Source: VGNY01 sp964549635 (GTDB taxonomy: Bacteria; Chloroflexota; Dehalococcoidia; GIF9; UBA5629). From it: 64,000 nucleotides of DNA. The DNA lies in NCBI GenBank assembly GCA_964549635.1, contig CAZJVJ010000006.1, forward strand, positions 36,965-100,964. The letters are read 5' to 3'. Position 1 is the stretch's first letter. Each line of letters starts with the position of its first letter. The position numbers were made by a program, and so were the translations under genes. The notes beneath the pieces were generated by a model. It was given only the letters and a program-made list of their open reading frames with translations, ran no database searches and was not told where the DNA came from. This document shows, piece after piece, positions 44,520 to 53,988 of this stretch.

Positions 44520-44759
44520 CTAGCGCAGGAACATTTTGCTCACATCGGTGTCGAAATCCTCACCACAAGCTGGGCAGCGAAATACAGCCCTGGTTATTGC
44601 CACACCTGACCGCTCAATACGGTGGACCGGTGAGTCAAGACCGCATTTGCGACAGTGTGCGTATATTGAATGGCGAAAACCTGTGCTTAAGTCAGTGATG
44701 CTAAGCTGGCCCCTGCGGAGCATCTCCTCTATCCGCTGCGTATCATCCTTTGTTGCCAC
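44520..44759 (-). CDS. Small zinc-ribbon protein
   Basis: 79 residues with GTG start 44759 preceded by AAGGAGG, which decides the start over an ATG further upstream. C-terminal half is a zinc ribbon: HCRKCGLDSP and FRCPACGEDF (two CxxC). N-terminal half carries a short helix-turn-like region (IEEMLRRGQLSITDL). No named family recognised; may be nucleic-acid binding. It converges on the Sec-peroxiredoxin with 117 bp between. Confidence 0.7.
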   Translation of the reverse strand: MATKDDTQRIEEMLRRGQLSITDLSTGFRHSIYAHCRKCGLDSPVHRIERSGVAITRAVFRCPACGEDFDTDVSKMFLR

Positions 44760-45733
44760 TTCTCTCCTCCTTACAATCCAGTGTATGCCTAGAGCTCGGT
44801 CACACAACCGTCTATTTAATATTATACACTGCACTACTCTAGAATCAACGCCGGCTCAAGTCACTCCATTGCAACTATCAAGATGTTATAATCTTAGCGC
44901 TTAATGAATTTCTAAAAAGCTGGCATAATTCGTATGTCGTGGCTATGGAGCTGACTCGGTTTACCTGAATGACCACGATATTGATGTCGTATTAGACCAC
45001 ATCCGCTTTCGGCTTGGGCCTGAAGGCGTTTCTCAAATCTGACCTGATTGAAGCGGATGGAACGGCGATTCCCATCTCTATAGCGATGATTTGAAACAAC
45101 AGCTTGGAAATTCTTGGGCGAGTCGAAGGCAATCGACCGGCGGGTATAATAAAAATAGAGTGGCGATAAACGCGCCCGTATACAATAACGTGTCTTTCGA
45201 TAGGCTTCCGGTGCAGAGTTAATATGCTATTCATCATTGAAGCCCGGGCTTCGGTCTATACGTGAAGTCAGCAGTCAGCGGGTTGCTTCAAATGTCAGCC
45301 AACCCGCAGAAAGCCCCGGCCTGGCATTTCCCGGGTGGCACAGACTGAATGTCAAGGTTCCATCCGCAGTCGAGTCTTGCAACAGACTTTAGGCGAGAGG
45401 CTCTAAAATTCTAAAGAAACCGCAACAAGTGACGCGTGGCTTGACATAAAACATGGTATACACACCGTCAGGATTGATACTTCAGGTTACGGAGGAACAT
45501 CTCGCCAGGATGTTGCCCGCCTTGGCATAATATTGGGGCACGGCCAAGTTATCAGGACCCCCTATAAGCTTCAGGACAAAGGATGTTGGCCAGTGACACA
45601 AAGGACAAGAGGAACTAGATAGCGTTCCATCTTGAGACATTTTGATATTCTACGTCCTGCTTAACTCGAAAATAATCACCACATTAGAACGCAACGGATT
45701 TCCATGAAGATTCAAGCTCGGATGTTGCTCCAG
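44760..45733. other. Gene-poor 1-kb region with possible coding remnants
   Basis: No intact gene recognised. The plus strand has short open stretches without starts: one near 44940-45035 (RGYGADSVYLNDHDIDVVLD) and one at 45407-45622 (71 codons, containing DTSGYGGTSRQDVARLG), neither matched to a family. An 8-bp hairpin GCGGGTTG/CAACCCGC with a CTTCAAA-containing loop lies at about 45279-45308. Composition and broken frames suggest decayed genes between the metabolic block and the ribosomal superoperon. Confidence 0.5.
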
Positions 45734-46291
45734 TTACACGCGGCATCCCAGTTCGCGTCTGATAACTTCACTCACGGAGAATGGTGACTCGCTGCGGTCA
45801 AACCTGTCAGTAAGGGCATAGGCCTGTCTTTCTAAAATAACGCTGTGATACTGATAATCACCGTCACGCAGGCTATCAGCATAAAGCTCAATATGCCCTC
45901 TTACGCCTAGTATGTCGAACTGAACGACATGAACCATCTCGTGAAACAGGGTAGACATAAATGCAAGAGTGCCCGGCCTTAGCTCTTTCCGCATAAGGAT
46001 ACAATCGATAAGTGTAAGACCGACAGCGGTGCTGAAGTCGAGCGGTACAGGCACTCCCGACTTTCTCAAGACTTTATAAAACTCAGGGTTTTGAATCCTG
46101 TCAACGCTGGCTATCCTGACTGAATTAAGGAGCCTGTCCTCAAAATATCCGGCTAGCTGTGACTTCTCCTCACTGGACAACGGCCGAGCCTCAGCCCGGT
46201 AAAAATCCCGTTGCTGACAAACCCACTCGCGGAACTTGGCCAGAAGATATGGCCGCAGCCGATTCAGTTCTGCTGCCCAAGCCTTATCCAT
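45734..46291 (-). CDS. Putative zincin metallopeptidase (HExxH)
   Basis: 185 residues, no signal peptide. Zinc motif LFHEMVHVVQFDILG, with a plausible third ligand glutamate in VILERQAYALTDRF about 45 residues later (gluzincin-like). Rest is not recognised. It begins 9 bp after rpsI on the same strand and may be the last gene of the ribosomal transcript. Substrate unknown. Confidence 0.75.
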   Translation of the reverse strand: MDKAWAAELNRLRPYLLAKFREWVCQQRDFYRAEARPLSSEEKSQLAGYFEDRLLNSVRIASVDRIQNPEFYKVLRKSGVPVPLDFSTAVGLTLIDCILMRKELRPGTLAFMSTLFHEMVHVVQFDILGVRGHIELYADSLRDGDYQYHSVILERQAYALTDRFDRSESPFSVSEVIRRELGCRV

Positions 46292-46300
46292 TCAAAAGCT

Positions 46301-46699
46301 TTACCGCTTAGTGTACTGAGGTGCTTTACGGGCGCGCTTGAGTCCGTATTTCTTCCGCTCTTTAACCCGAGCATCACGGGTTAACAGCCCTTCCTGGCGC
46401 AGTAAGGGCTTAAACTGCTCGTTGGCCTGCACCAGAGCTCGGGCAATGCCATGTTTGATAGCCCCCACCCAGCCGCCTATACCACCACCTTGCACCTTAA
46501 CCTCTACATCGAACTTTCCGACTGTATCGGTAGCTACGAAAGGGTGCTCAATCATGCGGCGGTGCTCGAGACGGGGAAAAACTTCCTGGTATGGCTTACC
46601 ATTTACCATAATCTGCCCGCTGCCCCCAAGGAACAGCTTTACCTGAGCCACGGCGCACTTGCGCCTCCCTGTGCCACGGACATAGGTCTGAGTTATCAC
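46301..46699 (-). CDS. rpsI: 30S ribosomal protein S9
   Basis: 132 residues. Start GTGRRKCAVAQV-like region and the basic tail KYGLKRARKAPQYTKR, whose final KR reaches the P-site tRNA, are diagnostic. GTG start overlaps the rplM stop by 4 bp, the usual L13-S9 coupling. Confidence 0.97.
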   Translation of the reverse strand: MITQTYVRGTGRRKCAVAQVKLFLGGSGQIMVNGKPYQEVFPRLEHRRMIEHPFVATDTVGKFDVEVKVQGGGIGGWVGAIKHGIARALVQANEQFKPLLRQEGLLTRDARVKERKKYGLKRARKAPQYTKR

Positions 46700-47145
46700 G
46701 AGCTTTCACTCCCTTTTGCAATAATTTTAGCGCTGGCAAGTTGCGCCTGATGCGGATGCTTATCACCAGCATAAACCTTGAGCTTCTTGAACATAGCTCT
46801 GCCAAGATTGTTATGAGGCAACATGCCCTTAACCGCATGCTCTATCACCCTGGTAGGATGAGCAGCCAGCATTTGCTCCAAAGTCATAGCCTTTAAGCCG
46901 CCGGGATATCCAGAATGCCGATAGTACATTTTCTGCCTGGCCTTTTTCCCAGTTACCTTAACCTTGGCAGCATTAATTACGATTACATAGTCGCCCGTAT
47001 CAAGATACTTCGCATATATTGGCTTATGCTTGCCCATAAGCAATCTAGCTATCTGTGAGGCAAGCCTGCCCAGAGTTTGCCCAGCGGCATCTATGACATG
47101 CCACTGGCGTTCCACGTCTTCAGCTTTAGTTGCATAAGTTTTCAT
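46696..47145 (-). CDS. rplM: 50S ribosomal protein L13
   Basis: 149 residues, with WHVIDAAGQTLGRLAS, YRHSGYPGG and VKGMLPHNNLGR motifs. Binds 23S rRNA early in 50S assembly. ATG overlaps the truA stop by 4 bp (ATGA). Confidence 0.97.
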   Translation of the reverse strand: MKTYATKAEDVERQWHVIDAAGQTLGRLASQIARLLMGKHKPIYAKYLDTGDYVIVINAAKVKVTGKKARQKMYYRHSGYPGGLKAMTLEQMLAAHPTRVIEHAVKGMLPHNNLGRAMFKKLKVYAGDKHPHQAQLASAKIIAKGSESS

Positions 47146-47918
47146 GCTTCCAATTCCAAATCGTAAGGGTAATTGACCTTAGTAAGATACAGACCACAGG
47201 GTGGAGCCGCTGGACCAGCTAGGCCTGGTATTTTCGCCTCCATAATCTTTTGAAATTCATCGAGACCTACTCTACCTGAGCCCACTCTTACCAGCAAGCC
47301 TACCGTATTGCGAACCTGGTGAGGCAAAAAGGAATTTGCCATCATATCAAAAATCACCACATTATCTACCCTTGTCACCCACGCTTTGTACACAGTCCGT
47401 ACTGTGCTTCTCATCCTGCCTAAAGAGGTAGCAAAGGAAGCGAAATCGTGTTCACCTTCGATAGATTTGCACGCCTTATTCATCATATCAATATCCAACT
47501 CGTGTGGCACAGTACAGGCAAAGCCCTCATACAGGGCTGACCTGGTGGCACTATTCAAAATGTAGTACTTATATTCTCTGCTCACAGCATCACGCCTAAC
47601 ATCGAAGCTTGCCTTCACTCTACAAGCACCCTTGACCGCAATATCACGCGGCAGATGATAATTCAGCGCTCTAACAAAGGTCCTGGGGGCTAAGGCAGAG
47701 TCAGTCCAAAAGCTAACCACTTGACCTTTGGCATGCACGCCGGCATCGGTTCGGCTAGCTGCCACCACACGCCGCCTCTCCCCTGTCAGTTTCCATATAG
47801 CCTGCTCCAGTTCAGCCTGAACTGTAGGCAACTGGGCTTGCCACTGAAAACCACAGTACCTTCTGCCATTATATTCAATAACCAGAACGATCTTATTAGA
47901 ACTGTTAAAGAACTTCAC
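47142..47918 (-). CDS. truA: tRNA pseudouridine38-40 synthase
   Basis: 258 residues. Catalytic aspartate in ASRTDAGVHAKGQV; NSFLPHQVRNTVGLLV matches the family C-terminus. Modifies U38-U40 in the anticodon stem of tRNAs. Located between rplQ and rplM, the same place as in Bacillus. Confidence 0.95.
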   Translation of the reverse strand: MKFFNSSNKIVLVIEYNGRRYCGFQWQAQLPTVQAELEQAIWKLTGERRRVVAASRTDAGVHAKGQVVSFWTDSALAPRTFVRALNYHLPRDIAVKGACRVKASFDVRRDAVSREYKYYILNSATRSALYEGFACTVPHELDIDMMNKACKSIEGEHDFASFATSLGRMRSTVRTVYKAWVTRVDNVVIFDMMANSFLPHQVRNTVGLLVRVGSGRVGLDEFQKIMEAKIPGLAGPAAPPCGLYLTKVNYPYDLELEA

Positions 47919-47972
47919 CTACAGCTACCCCCTAAAAACTCTACTCTCTAGGGGGTTTCCCAAATCGATATC

Positions 47973-48326
47973 TTACTCCACCATCTCTACTTGCGCCAGC
48001 GGTGCGCCATCACCTACCCGGCGCCCCAATTTGATTAGCCGCGTATAACCACCGGGGCGCTGTGCGTACCTGGGCGCAAACTCGTTGAATATCTTGTCCA
48101 CGACCTTCTTGTCAGTAATAAAAGCCAGGGCACGACGCCGAGATGCCAGGCTACCATCCTTACCCAAAGTAATCATCTTCTCAGCCAGACCACGAATTTC
48201 CTTCGCCTTGGCCTCAGTGGTAACAATTTTGTTATATTTGAACAAATCAGTGACCAGGTTCCGGTATAATGCCCAGCGCTGCGAAGTAGGTCTGCTTAGT
48301 CTTCGTCCTGCTATCTGATGTCTCAA
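47973..48326 (-). CDS. rplQ: 50S ribosomal protein L17
   Basis: 117 residues starting MRHQIAGRRLSRPTSQR with the usual internal LFKYNKIVTTEAKAKE and GGYTRLIKLGRR. Follows rpoA by 47 bp, standard alpha-operon order. Confidence 0.97.
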   Translation of the reverse strand: MRHQIAGRRLSRPTSQRWALYRNLVTDLFKYNKIVTTEAKAKEIRGLAEKMITLGKDGSLASRRRALAFITDKKVVDKIFNEFAPRYAQRPGGYTRLIKLGRRVGDGAPLAQVEMVE

Positions 48327-48373
48327 TTTTAACGCTTCCTCTTACTTAAATTACCTAAATTGCTCTCAGCTTT

Positions 48374-49351
48374 TTAAGATGTTGAAGACGACCTTCGCTT
48401 CCTTTCCTTTTTCTCCTTAGGTTTCGGAACGACAGGCAGGCCTAACCTTTGAAGTGCAGCCTCAACCTCTTCTCTGGACTTCACCCCAAAACCAGCCAGT
48501 GCACATAAGCCGTCCATGCCTCTCTCTAAAATCTGACCCAATGTAGTTATGCCCCCTCTTCTTAGACTGTTGTAGGTGTGTGTGGAAAGGTTCAATTGGT
48601 CTAAAGGCATCGAATACTGCTCTGGAAGCAACAGCCGCTGCCATGATATCTCGCCCTCCTCCAAGGCGGCGGATTCAGTCAGCCCACGGAAGCAGCCGAG
48701 CTGTTCAATCAGGATGGTTGCCCCCTGAGTAACCGCCTCTACTGGAGTTAAAGCACCATCCGTCCAGACCTCCAGAACAAGCTTTTCCTGCTTACTTCCC
48801 TCTCTGAGGCTGCTGGGTTCGACCGTGTAATTGACCCTACGCACTGGTGTAAAAATCGCATCTATTGGAATAGCACCAACAGGCAGGCCATCGCTAGAAG
48901 TGGCTGGCACATAACCTCTACCTATCTCCACATTAAACTCGACGCTGAGCCTAGCTTTGTCCGAGTCTAGAGTAGCCAGATGAAGCTCAGGGTTAACGAT
49001 TTCAAAATCCGCTGACGGTTTGATGTCCCCCGCACAAACCTCTCCCGGACCTTCCACTTCCAATCTTAAACTACCGGACCGCTGAGACAAAGGTCGCAAG
49101 CGTATTGCCTTAACGTTCAACAGAAAATCTATAGTATCCTCTTTAACATGGGGGATTGTAGAAAACTCGTGTTGAATACCTTCGATCACAACCCAGGTTA
49201 CTGCCGCACCGGGTAAAGAACTAAGAAGCACTCGGCGTAAACTATTGCCAATAGTGATTCCGAAACCCTTCTCCAGGGGCTCAGCGACAAAACGGCCATA
49301 TCTCTCAGTGCTTTCGACACACTCAACTCTTGGTAATGCTAAACTAACCAA
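48374..49351 (-). CDS. rpoA: RNA polymerase alpha subunit
   Basis: About 325 residues with both domains: N-terminal assembly domain (GFGITIGNSLRRVLLSSLPG) and C-terminal helix-hairpin domain (LDQLNLSTHTYNSLRRGGIT), which contacts UP elements and activators. Ends in a Lys/Arg/Ser tail. TTG 49351 is preferred because it begins the usual VSLALPRVE and has GAGGTG 6 nt upstream; a GTG at 49363 overlapping the rpsD stop is the alternative. Confidence 0.95.
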   Translation of the reverse strand: MVSLALPRVECVESTERYGRFVAEPLEKGFGITIGNSLRRVLLSSLPGAAVTWVVIEGIQHEFSTIPHVKEDTIDFLLNVKAIRLRPLSQRSGSLRLEVEGPGEVCAGDIKPSADFEIVNPELHLATLDSDKARLSVEFNVEIGRGYVPATSSDGLPVGAIPIDAIFTPVRRVNYTVEPSSLREGSKQEKLVLEVWTDGALTPVEAVTQGATILIEQLGCFRGLTESAALEEGEISWQRLLLPEQYSMPLDQLNLSTHTYNSLRRGGITTLGQILERGMDGLCALAGFGVKSREEVEAALQRLGLPVVPKPKEKKERKRRSSSTS

Positions 49352-49359
49352 AAAACACC

Positions 49360-49992
49360 TCACCGGGAATAATATTCGACGATAGCTTTTACATCAAATT
49401 TAGTCTCAATATCCTCACTGGTCGGCAAACTAACGACCCTACCAACCAGTCTTTGCTTATTCAGTTCTAACCAGCTAGGAACAGTTCTGTTTCCAATCTC
49501 CTGGCCCAGTGCTTTGTAATATTCAGTCTTAGTACTAGCCTCTCGCCAGGAAATAATATCACCAGGCTTTACCAGACACGATGGGATATCTGTCTTACGT
49601 CCGTTCAACTGCAAATGACCGTGGCGCACCAACTGCCTTGCTTGAGCCCGAGAGCTAGCGAAACCCAAGCGATATACTACATTATCCAAGCGCCTCTCTA
49701 ACAGTGTTAACAGGTTTTCTCCCGTTATACCTGGTAATCTCTCCGCCTCAGCGAAGAACTTGCGGAACTGCCGTTCCAAAATTCCATAAGTGTAACGAGC
49801 CTTCTGCTTCTCCTGTAACTGAAGTCCACGGTCAGACTTCTTGGCTCGTCGCTTGGCAACGCTACTATATCCAGGTGGCACATCCCTCCGCTCCAAAGCG
49901 CACTTGGAGGTGAAACACCTGTCCCCTTTCAGCATTAATTTGTCGCCAACACGACGACACAAACGACAAGTAGCCTGTGTATAGCGCGCCAT
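49360..49992 (-). CDS. rpsD: 30S ribosomal protein S4 (zinc-containing type)
   Basis: 210 residues. N-terminal zinc site CRLCRR...CFTSKC, then the S4 RNA-binding domain (LERRLDNVVYRLGFASSRAQARQ). A primary 16S rRNA assembly protein and translation-fidelity factor. The C+ zinc form is typical of zinc-replete and anaerobic lineages. Confidence 0.97.
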   Translation of the reverse strand: MARYTQATCRLCRRVGDKLMLKGDRCFTSKCALERRDVPPGYSSVAKRRAKKSDRGLQLQEKQKARYTYGILERQFRKFFAEAERLPGITGENLLTLLERRLDNVVYRLGFASSRAQARQLVRHGHLQLNGRKTDIPSCLVKPGDIISWREASTKTEYYKALGQEIGNRTVPSWLELNKQRLVGRVVSLPTSEDIETKFDVKAIVEYYSR

Positions 49993-49995
49993 TTT

Positions 49996-50388
49996 TTATA
50001 CTCGCCTTCTCTTACGAGGTCTACAACCATTATGTGGAGTAGGCGTTACATCTTTGATCGACGTAACTAAAATTCCAGAAGCCTGGATAGCACGAATTGC
50101 TGCCTCGCGACCACTACCTGGACCACGGACAAATACCTCAACCTGACGCAACCCATGCTCCTTAGCCTTCTGAGCCGCTGTCTGAGCAGCCAGCTGCGCA
50201 GCATAAGGAGTACCTTTGCGAGAACCCTTAAACCCGGCCGTGCCGGAACTCCCCCAGGCAACAACATTACCTTTCTTGTCAGTGAGGGTTACAATCGTAT
50301 TATTAAAGGTAGATTGAATATAAGCATTGCCTTCAGTAACCTGTTTGCGTTCACGCTTTCTTACTCCTGCTGTCTTCTTCCTTGGCAT
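49996..50388 (-). CDS. rpsK: 30S ribosomal protein S11
   Basis: 130 residues with NAYIQSTFNNTIVTLTD, GFKGSRKGTPYAAQ and the C-terminal TPTPHNGCRPRKRRRV. Platform protein near the E site. 3 bp before rpsD. Confidence 0.97.
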   Translation of the reverse strand: MPRKKTAGVRKRERKQVTEGNAYIQSTFNNTIVTLTDKKGNVVAWGSSGTAGFKGSRKGTPYAAQLAAQTAAQKAKEHGLRQVEVFVRGPGSGREAAIRAIQASGILVTSIKDVTPTPHNGCRPRKRRRV

Positions 50389-50406
50389 AATACTTTTATC
50401 ACTCCT

Positions 50407-50796
50407 TTATTTCTTAGCCATTCCACGCTTTTGCCCACGTCCAGCCACAGTTTTGCGAAGACCACGCTTTGTCCGAGCATTGGTTCGTGTCCTCTGTCCG
50501 TGGACTGGTAAGCCGCGACGATGCCTGATACCCCTGTAGCAGCCTATCTCAATAAGCCGCTTTATATTCATACTAACTTCCTTGCGAAGCTCACCTTCTA
50601 CTTTATACTCCTTGTCAATAATCTCCCGAATACGGCTAATCTCCTGGTCACTAAGATCCTTTACTTTGGTATCAGGGTTAACACCACTAGCAGCCAAAAT
50701 TTTGCGGCTTAAAGTAGGGCCGATGCCGTAAATGTACTGCAACGAGACGGCCACTTTTTTATCTTTGGGAATATCCACACCTGCAATGCGTGCCAT
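50407..50796 (-). CDS. rpsM: 30S ribosomal protein S13
   Basis: 129 residues: MARIAGVDIPKDKKV start, YIYGIGPTLSRKIL helix-two-turn-helix and GQRTRTNARTKRG tail. Head protein that contacts P-site tRNA and L5. Confidence 0.97.
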   Translation of the reverse strand: MARIAGVDIPKDKKVAVSLQYIYGIGPTLSRKILAASGVNPDTKVKDLSDQEISRIREIIDKEYKVEGELRKEVSMNIKRLIEIGCYRGIRHRRGLPVHGQRTRTNARTKRGLRKTVAGRGQKRGMAKK

Positions 50797-50814
50797 ACCA
50801 ATTGTCTCCTATAG

Positions 50815-50928
50815 TTAACCTTGACGCTGCTTATGCTTAGGGTTCTGACAAATGACCCGAACGACTCCACGTCGCCTTATAATCTTGCATTTATCACAAC
50901 GACGCTTAACAGACGACCGTACTTTCAT
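50815..50928 (-). CDS. rpmJ: 50S ribosomal protein L36
   Basis: 37 residues. MKVRSSVKRRCDKCKIIRR start and CQNPKHKQRQG end give the zinc site C11, C14, C27, H32 of the C+ form. Lies between infA and rpsM as in Bacillus. Confidence 0.96.
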   Translation of the reverse strand: MKVRSSVKRRCDKCKIIRRRGVVRVICQNPKHKQRQG

Positions 50929-51011
50929 AGTTCAAACCACCGTAAAATTCTAAAAAACCCTTACATAATATACCTTGTTCATGAACATGTCAAAGTCTGA
51001 CTGGCTCAATG

Positions 51012-51230
51012 TCACTTAAACCTATAAGTAATGCGACCCCGACTCAAATCATAGGGGGAAAGTTCCACCAGCACCTTATCGGCCGGTAGGATGCGAATGT
51101 AATGCTTCCTCATCTTACCCGAAATATGAGCTAAAACCTCGTGTCCGTTAGCTAGCTGCACACGAAAAGTAGCATTGGGTAAAGATTCGATCACCGTGCC
51201 TTCAACCTCTATCGCTTCTTTCTTAGCCAT
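51012..51230 (-). CDS. infA: Translation initiation factor IF-1
   Basis: 72 residues, S1/OB-fold protein with EVEGTVIESLPNATFRVQL and HISGKMRKHYIRILPADKV. Blocks the A site during initiation. 8 bp after map. Confidence 0.97.
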   Translation of the reverse strand: MAKKEAIEVEGTVIESLPNATFRVQLANGHEVLAHISGKMRKHYIRILPADKVLVELSPYDLSRGRITYRFK

Positions 51231-51237
51231 ATTGTTA

Positions 51238-51984
51238 TTATAATAGAGTCAGTATCTCCGGTTCACCATCGTCAATAGCAATAGTATGCTCAAAATGAGC
51301 CGCGAGACTGCCATCAGCAGTCAATACTGTCCATCCATTCTTAGCAAGTCGTGTCCGCCAGTCACCGGTAGTAACCATCGGCTCCAGTGCTAAAGTCATA
51401 CCCTTCTGCAATAAGGGGCCGTCGCCAGGCGAGCCAAAATTCGGCACTAACGGGTCTTCGTGTAAGTCCCGTCCTACGCCGTGTCCCGAATACTCCCGAA
51501 CTACGGAAAATCCCCTTGTTTCGACGTAGCTCTGGATAGCCGCCGAAATATCGCCCAGATGGTTACCAGTACGTGCGGCCTTTATTCCAGCCATCAGTGC
51601 TGCTTCAGTAACCGCCAGCAGTTTCTGAGACTCGGGGCTAATTCTGCCTACTCCCACAGTTATGGCTCCATCGCTATGAAAACCAGCAAAAATCGCCCCA
51701 AAATCTATGGAGACTATGTCTCCTTCGTCTAGCCGCCGCTCCCCGGGAATACCGTGAACGATCTCATCGTTCACTGAAACGCACAGATGGGCAGGGAAAC
51801 CTCGGTAACCCTTAAAAGAAGCCCTAGCACCATGTTTCTGTATTTCGCTCATTGCCAAAAAGTCCAGATGGCGCGTTTTAATCCCGGGCTTTATTTCCTC
51901 CCTCAATCTTTGCAACACCGCCGCCACAATTTTTCCGGCCCGCCGCATAATTGCCACTTCCTCGCGAGACTTTATAACGGTCAT
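51238..51984 (-). CDS. map: Methionine aminopeptidase type I
   Basis: About 248 residues. Metal ligands appear in SIDFGAIFAGFHSDGAI (two Asp), GHGVGRDLHEDP (His), LEPMVTTG (Glu) and FEHTIAI region (Glu). Removes the N-terminal Met from new proteins. The ATG at 51984 begins the usual VIKSREEVAIMRRAG; an ATG at 52026 inside the adk 3' end would add 14 residues and is less likely. Confidence 0.94.
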   Translation of the reverse strand: MTVIKSREEVAIMRRAGKIVAAVLQRLREEIKPGIKTRHLDFLAMSEIQKHGARASFKGYRGFPAHLCVSVNDEIVHGIPGERRLDEGDIVSIDFGAIFAGFHSDGAITVGVGRISPESQKLLAVTEAALMAGIKAARTGNHLGDISAAIQSYVETRGFSVVREYSGHGVGRDLHEDPLVPNFGSPGDGPLLQKGMTLALEPMVTTGDWRTRLAKNGWTVLTADGSLAAHFEHTIAIDDGEPEILTLL

Positions 51985-52000
51985 CTGCCTATTAACTAAG

Positions 52001-52654
52001 CTAACTTGCTCTAGGTTCAAAAACATTAATTATCTGCCTTGACACCTCTTCTATGTCAGCCCCGCCATCCACTGCAACTAGCTTGTTATTCGCCCGATAA
52101 TAGTCCAGCACCGGAGTAGTCTGACCAAAATAGACCTTTAGCCGCTCCTTTACCGTCTCCACAGTATCGTCGGTACGCTGGTATAGCTCACCACCACAGT
52201 TGTCACATTTTCCTGAAACTTTTGGCGGTGAACTTAACTCGTGGTAAGGTGTCTGGCAACGGCGGCAAATCCATCGCCCACTAAGGCGTTTTAGCAGCTC
52301 TTCTTCCGGCACATCAATATAGATAGCTTTATCTATGGCTACCCCTCGACTGGCCAGCATTTTATCTAGTGCCCTTGCCTGTTCTATTGTACGGGGAAAG
52401 CCGTCGAAAACACATCCCACTTTACAATCAGAGTCATTAAGTCGCTCAGAGACCAGTTGAATCGTCACATCATCGGGAACTAAAGCACCCCTGTCCATAT
52501 AGGCCTTGACCAACTGTCCCAACTTTGTTCCCCTTTCTACCGCCTCTCGAAAAAGGTCCCCAGAAGCTATATGGGCCACTCCCAGTCTTCGTGACAGAAT
52601 AGCTGCCTGAGTTCCTTTGCCCGCACCAGGGGCACCTAGCAAGACCAAAAACAC
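52001..52654 (-). CDS. adk: Adenylate kinase (zinc LID type)
   Basis: 217 residues. P-loop GAPGAGKGTQA, DGFPRTIEQA, and a zinc-binding LID with CRRC and CDNC. Interconverts ATP+AMP and 2 ADP. The Zn LID matches Gram-positive and Chloroflexi-like enzymes. Downstream of secY by 15 bp. Confidence 0.97.
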   Translation of the reverse strand: MFLVLLGAPGAGKGTQAAILSRRLGVAHIASGDLFREAVERGTKLGQLVKAYMDRGALVPDDVTIQLVSERLNDSDCKVGCVFDGFPRTIEQARALDKMLASRGVAIDKAIYIDVPEEELLKRLSGRWICRRCQTPYHELSSPPKVSGKCDNCGGELYQRTDDTVETVKERLKVYFGQTTPVLDYYRANNKLVAVDGGADIEEVSRQIINVFEPRAS

Positions 52655-52669
52655 TAAAGCCCCTCTCCT

Positions 52670-53986
52670 CTATTTCAAAAAACCTTCATAGCGTCGCATT
52701 GTCAACTGTGCCTCTATTTGCTTCATGGTATCTAATGCCACACCCACAACGATAAGTATACCGGTACTGGAGAGCGTCAACACAGCAACATCTGTCAATT
52801 CACGGACCAAAAACGGCATCACCGCAACTGTAGCTAGGAAAAAAGCTCCGCCCCAGGTGATACGGTTTATAACCTTGTTTAGATAATCAGTAGTGGGTTT
52901 ACCAGGGCGAACTCCTGGAATAAAGCCCCCTTGCCTTTGCAATGTACGTGCCAGGTCCATCTGTTCAAATATCACCATTGTGTAGAAAAAAGTAAAGGCA
53001 ACTACCAGTACGAAATAAAGCACCCAGTAAAGCAAACCCAAAGGTAGAGGAGCATCGGGGCTAAACCAGGTCATAATCTTGCTGGCAAAGTTAGGGTCTT
53101 GCCCTGGCGGGCTAGCAAAATAGCTAGCTATGGTTGTCGGGAAAATCAATAGCGAAATGGCGAATATTAGGGGTATCATACCAGCTGTATTCACCCGAAG
53201 CGGAATATATGTTGAGCCTGTCTGGCGATACATACGGGCGCCTCGAAATGCAGTCCGCGCATACTGCACTGGAATGCGACGATGTCCCTCGATGAATATG
53301 ACTATGAAGGTCACCATGGCCAGGGCTAAGATGATAAAGGCAAATAGCCCGAGAAGATGTTCCCTGGCTAAAAAGCCACGACCGATCATCTCCGGCAAAC
53401 CGGAGACAATGCCACCGAAAATTATTATTGAGACGCCGTTACCGATGCCCCGCTCTGTAATCAGCTCGCCAAGCCAAACAAGAAATATAGTGCCGGCAGT
53501 AAGCGATATTATTATAGCCAGAGTGGGCAAAGCAGCAACATGACCTACAACACCCTGACTGCGCATCAGAGTCAACTGGGCATAGCCCTGAAGCGCTGCC
53601 AGAGGCACTGTCAACCAGTGTGTAAACTGATTTATTCTGCGTCTGCCGACTTCCCCCTCCATAGACAAAGCTCTAAGTCTGGGAATAACTGGTACTAACA
53701 GCTGCATAACGATGGAGGCAGTTATATAAGGATAAACGCCCATAGCCGCAACGCTAAAATTGCGCATAGCCCCACCGCTAAACAAATCAAGCATTCCTAG
53801 AAGCTGATTGGTCCTGAAAAGTTCCTCAAGCGCGGTAATGTTGACCCCAGGCACTGGAACATGGGCTACGAAGCGAAAAACTACCAGCATGCTCAGGGTG
53901 AAAAGGAGCCGACGCCTCAGATCAGGCAGTGAAAAGGCATCCATCAAAGCTTGAATAAGGCGCGGTCTGCCCGACACTTGCTGCAT
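52670..53986 (-). CDS. secY: Preprotein translocase subunit SecY
   Basis: 438 residues with ten hydrophobic helices, the plug region after helix 1 (ALEELFRTNQLLGMLDLFSGGA), YITASIVMQLL and a cytosolic loop GERGIGNGVS. Protein-conducting channel of the inner membrane. 2 bp after rplO. Confidence 0.97.
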   Translation of the reverse strand: MQQVSGRPRLIQALMDAFSLPDLRRRLLFTLSMLVVFRFVAHVPVPGVNITALEELFRTNQLLGMLDLFSGGAMRNFSVAAMGVYPYITASIVMQLLVPVIPRLRALSMEGEVGRRRINQFTHWLTVPLAALQGYAQLTLMRSQGVVGHVAALPTLAIIISLTAGTIFLVWLGELITERGIGNGVSIIIFGGIVSGLPEMIGRGFLAREHLLGLFAFIILALAMVTFIVIFIEGHRRIPVQYARTAFRGARMYRQTGSTYIPLRVNTAGMIPLIFAISLLIFPTTIASYFASPPGQDPNFASKIMTWFSPDAPLPLGLLYWVLYFVLVVAFTFFYTMVIFEQMDLARTLQRQGGFIPGVRPGKPTTDYLNKVINRITWGGAFFLATVAVMPFLVRELTDVAVLTLSSTGILIVVGVALDTMKQIEAQLTMRRYEGFLK

Positions 53987-53988
53987 TC

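Noticed and set aside
45272..45345. CTTCAAA in a hairpin loop near 45285 as a possible selenocysteine tRNA (selC)
   Set aside because: The 5-bp anticodon stem next to CTTCAAA does not pair, the loop is too large, and no proper T-arm with TTCRA or matching acceptor stem was found.
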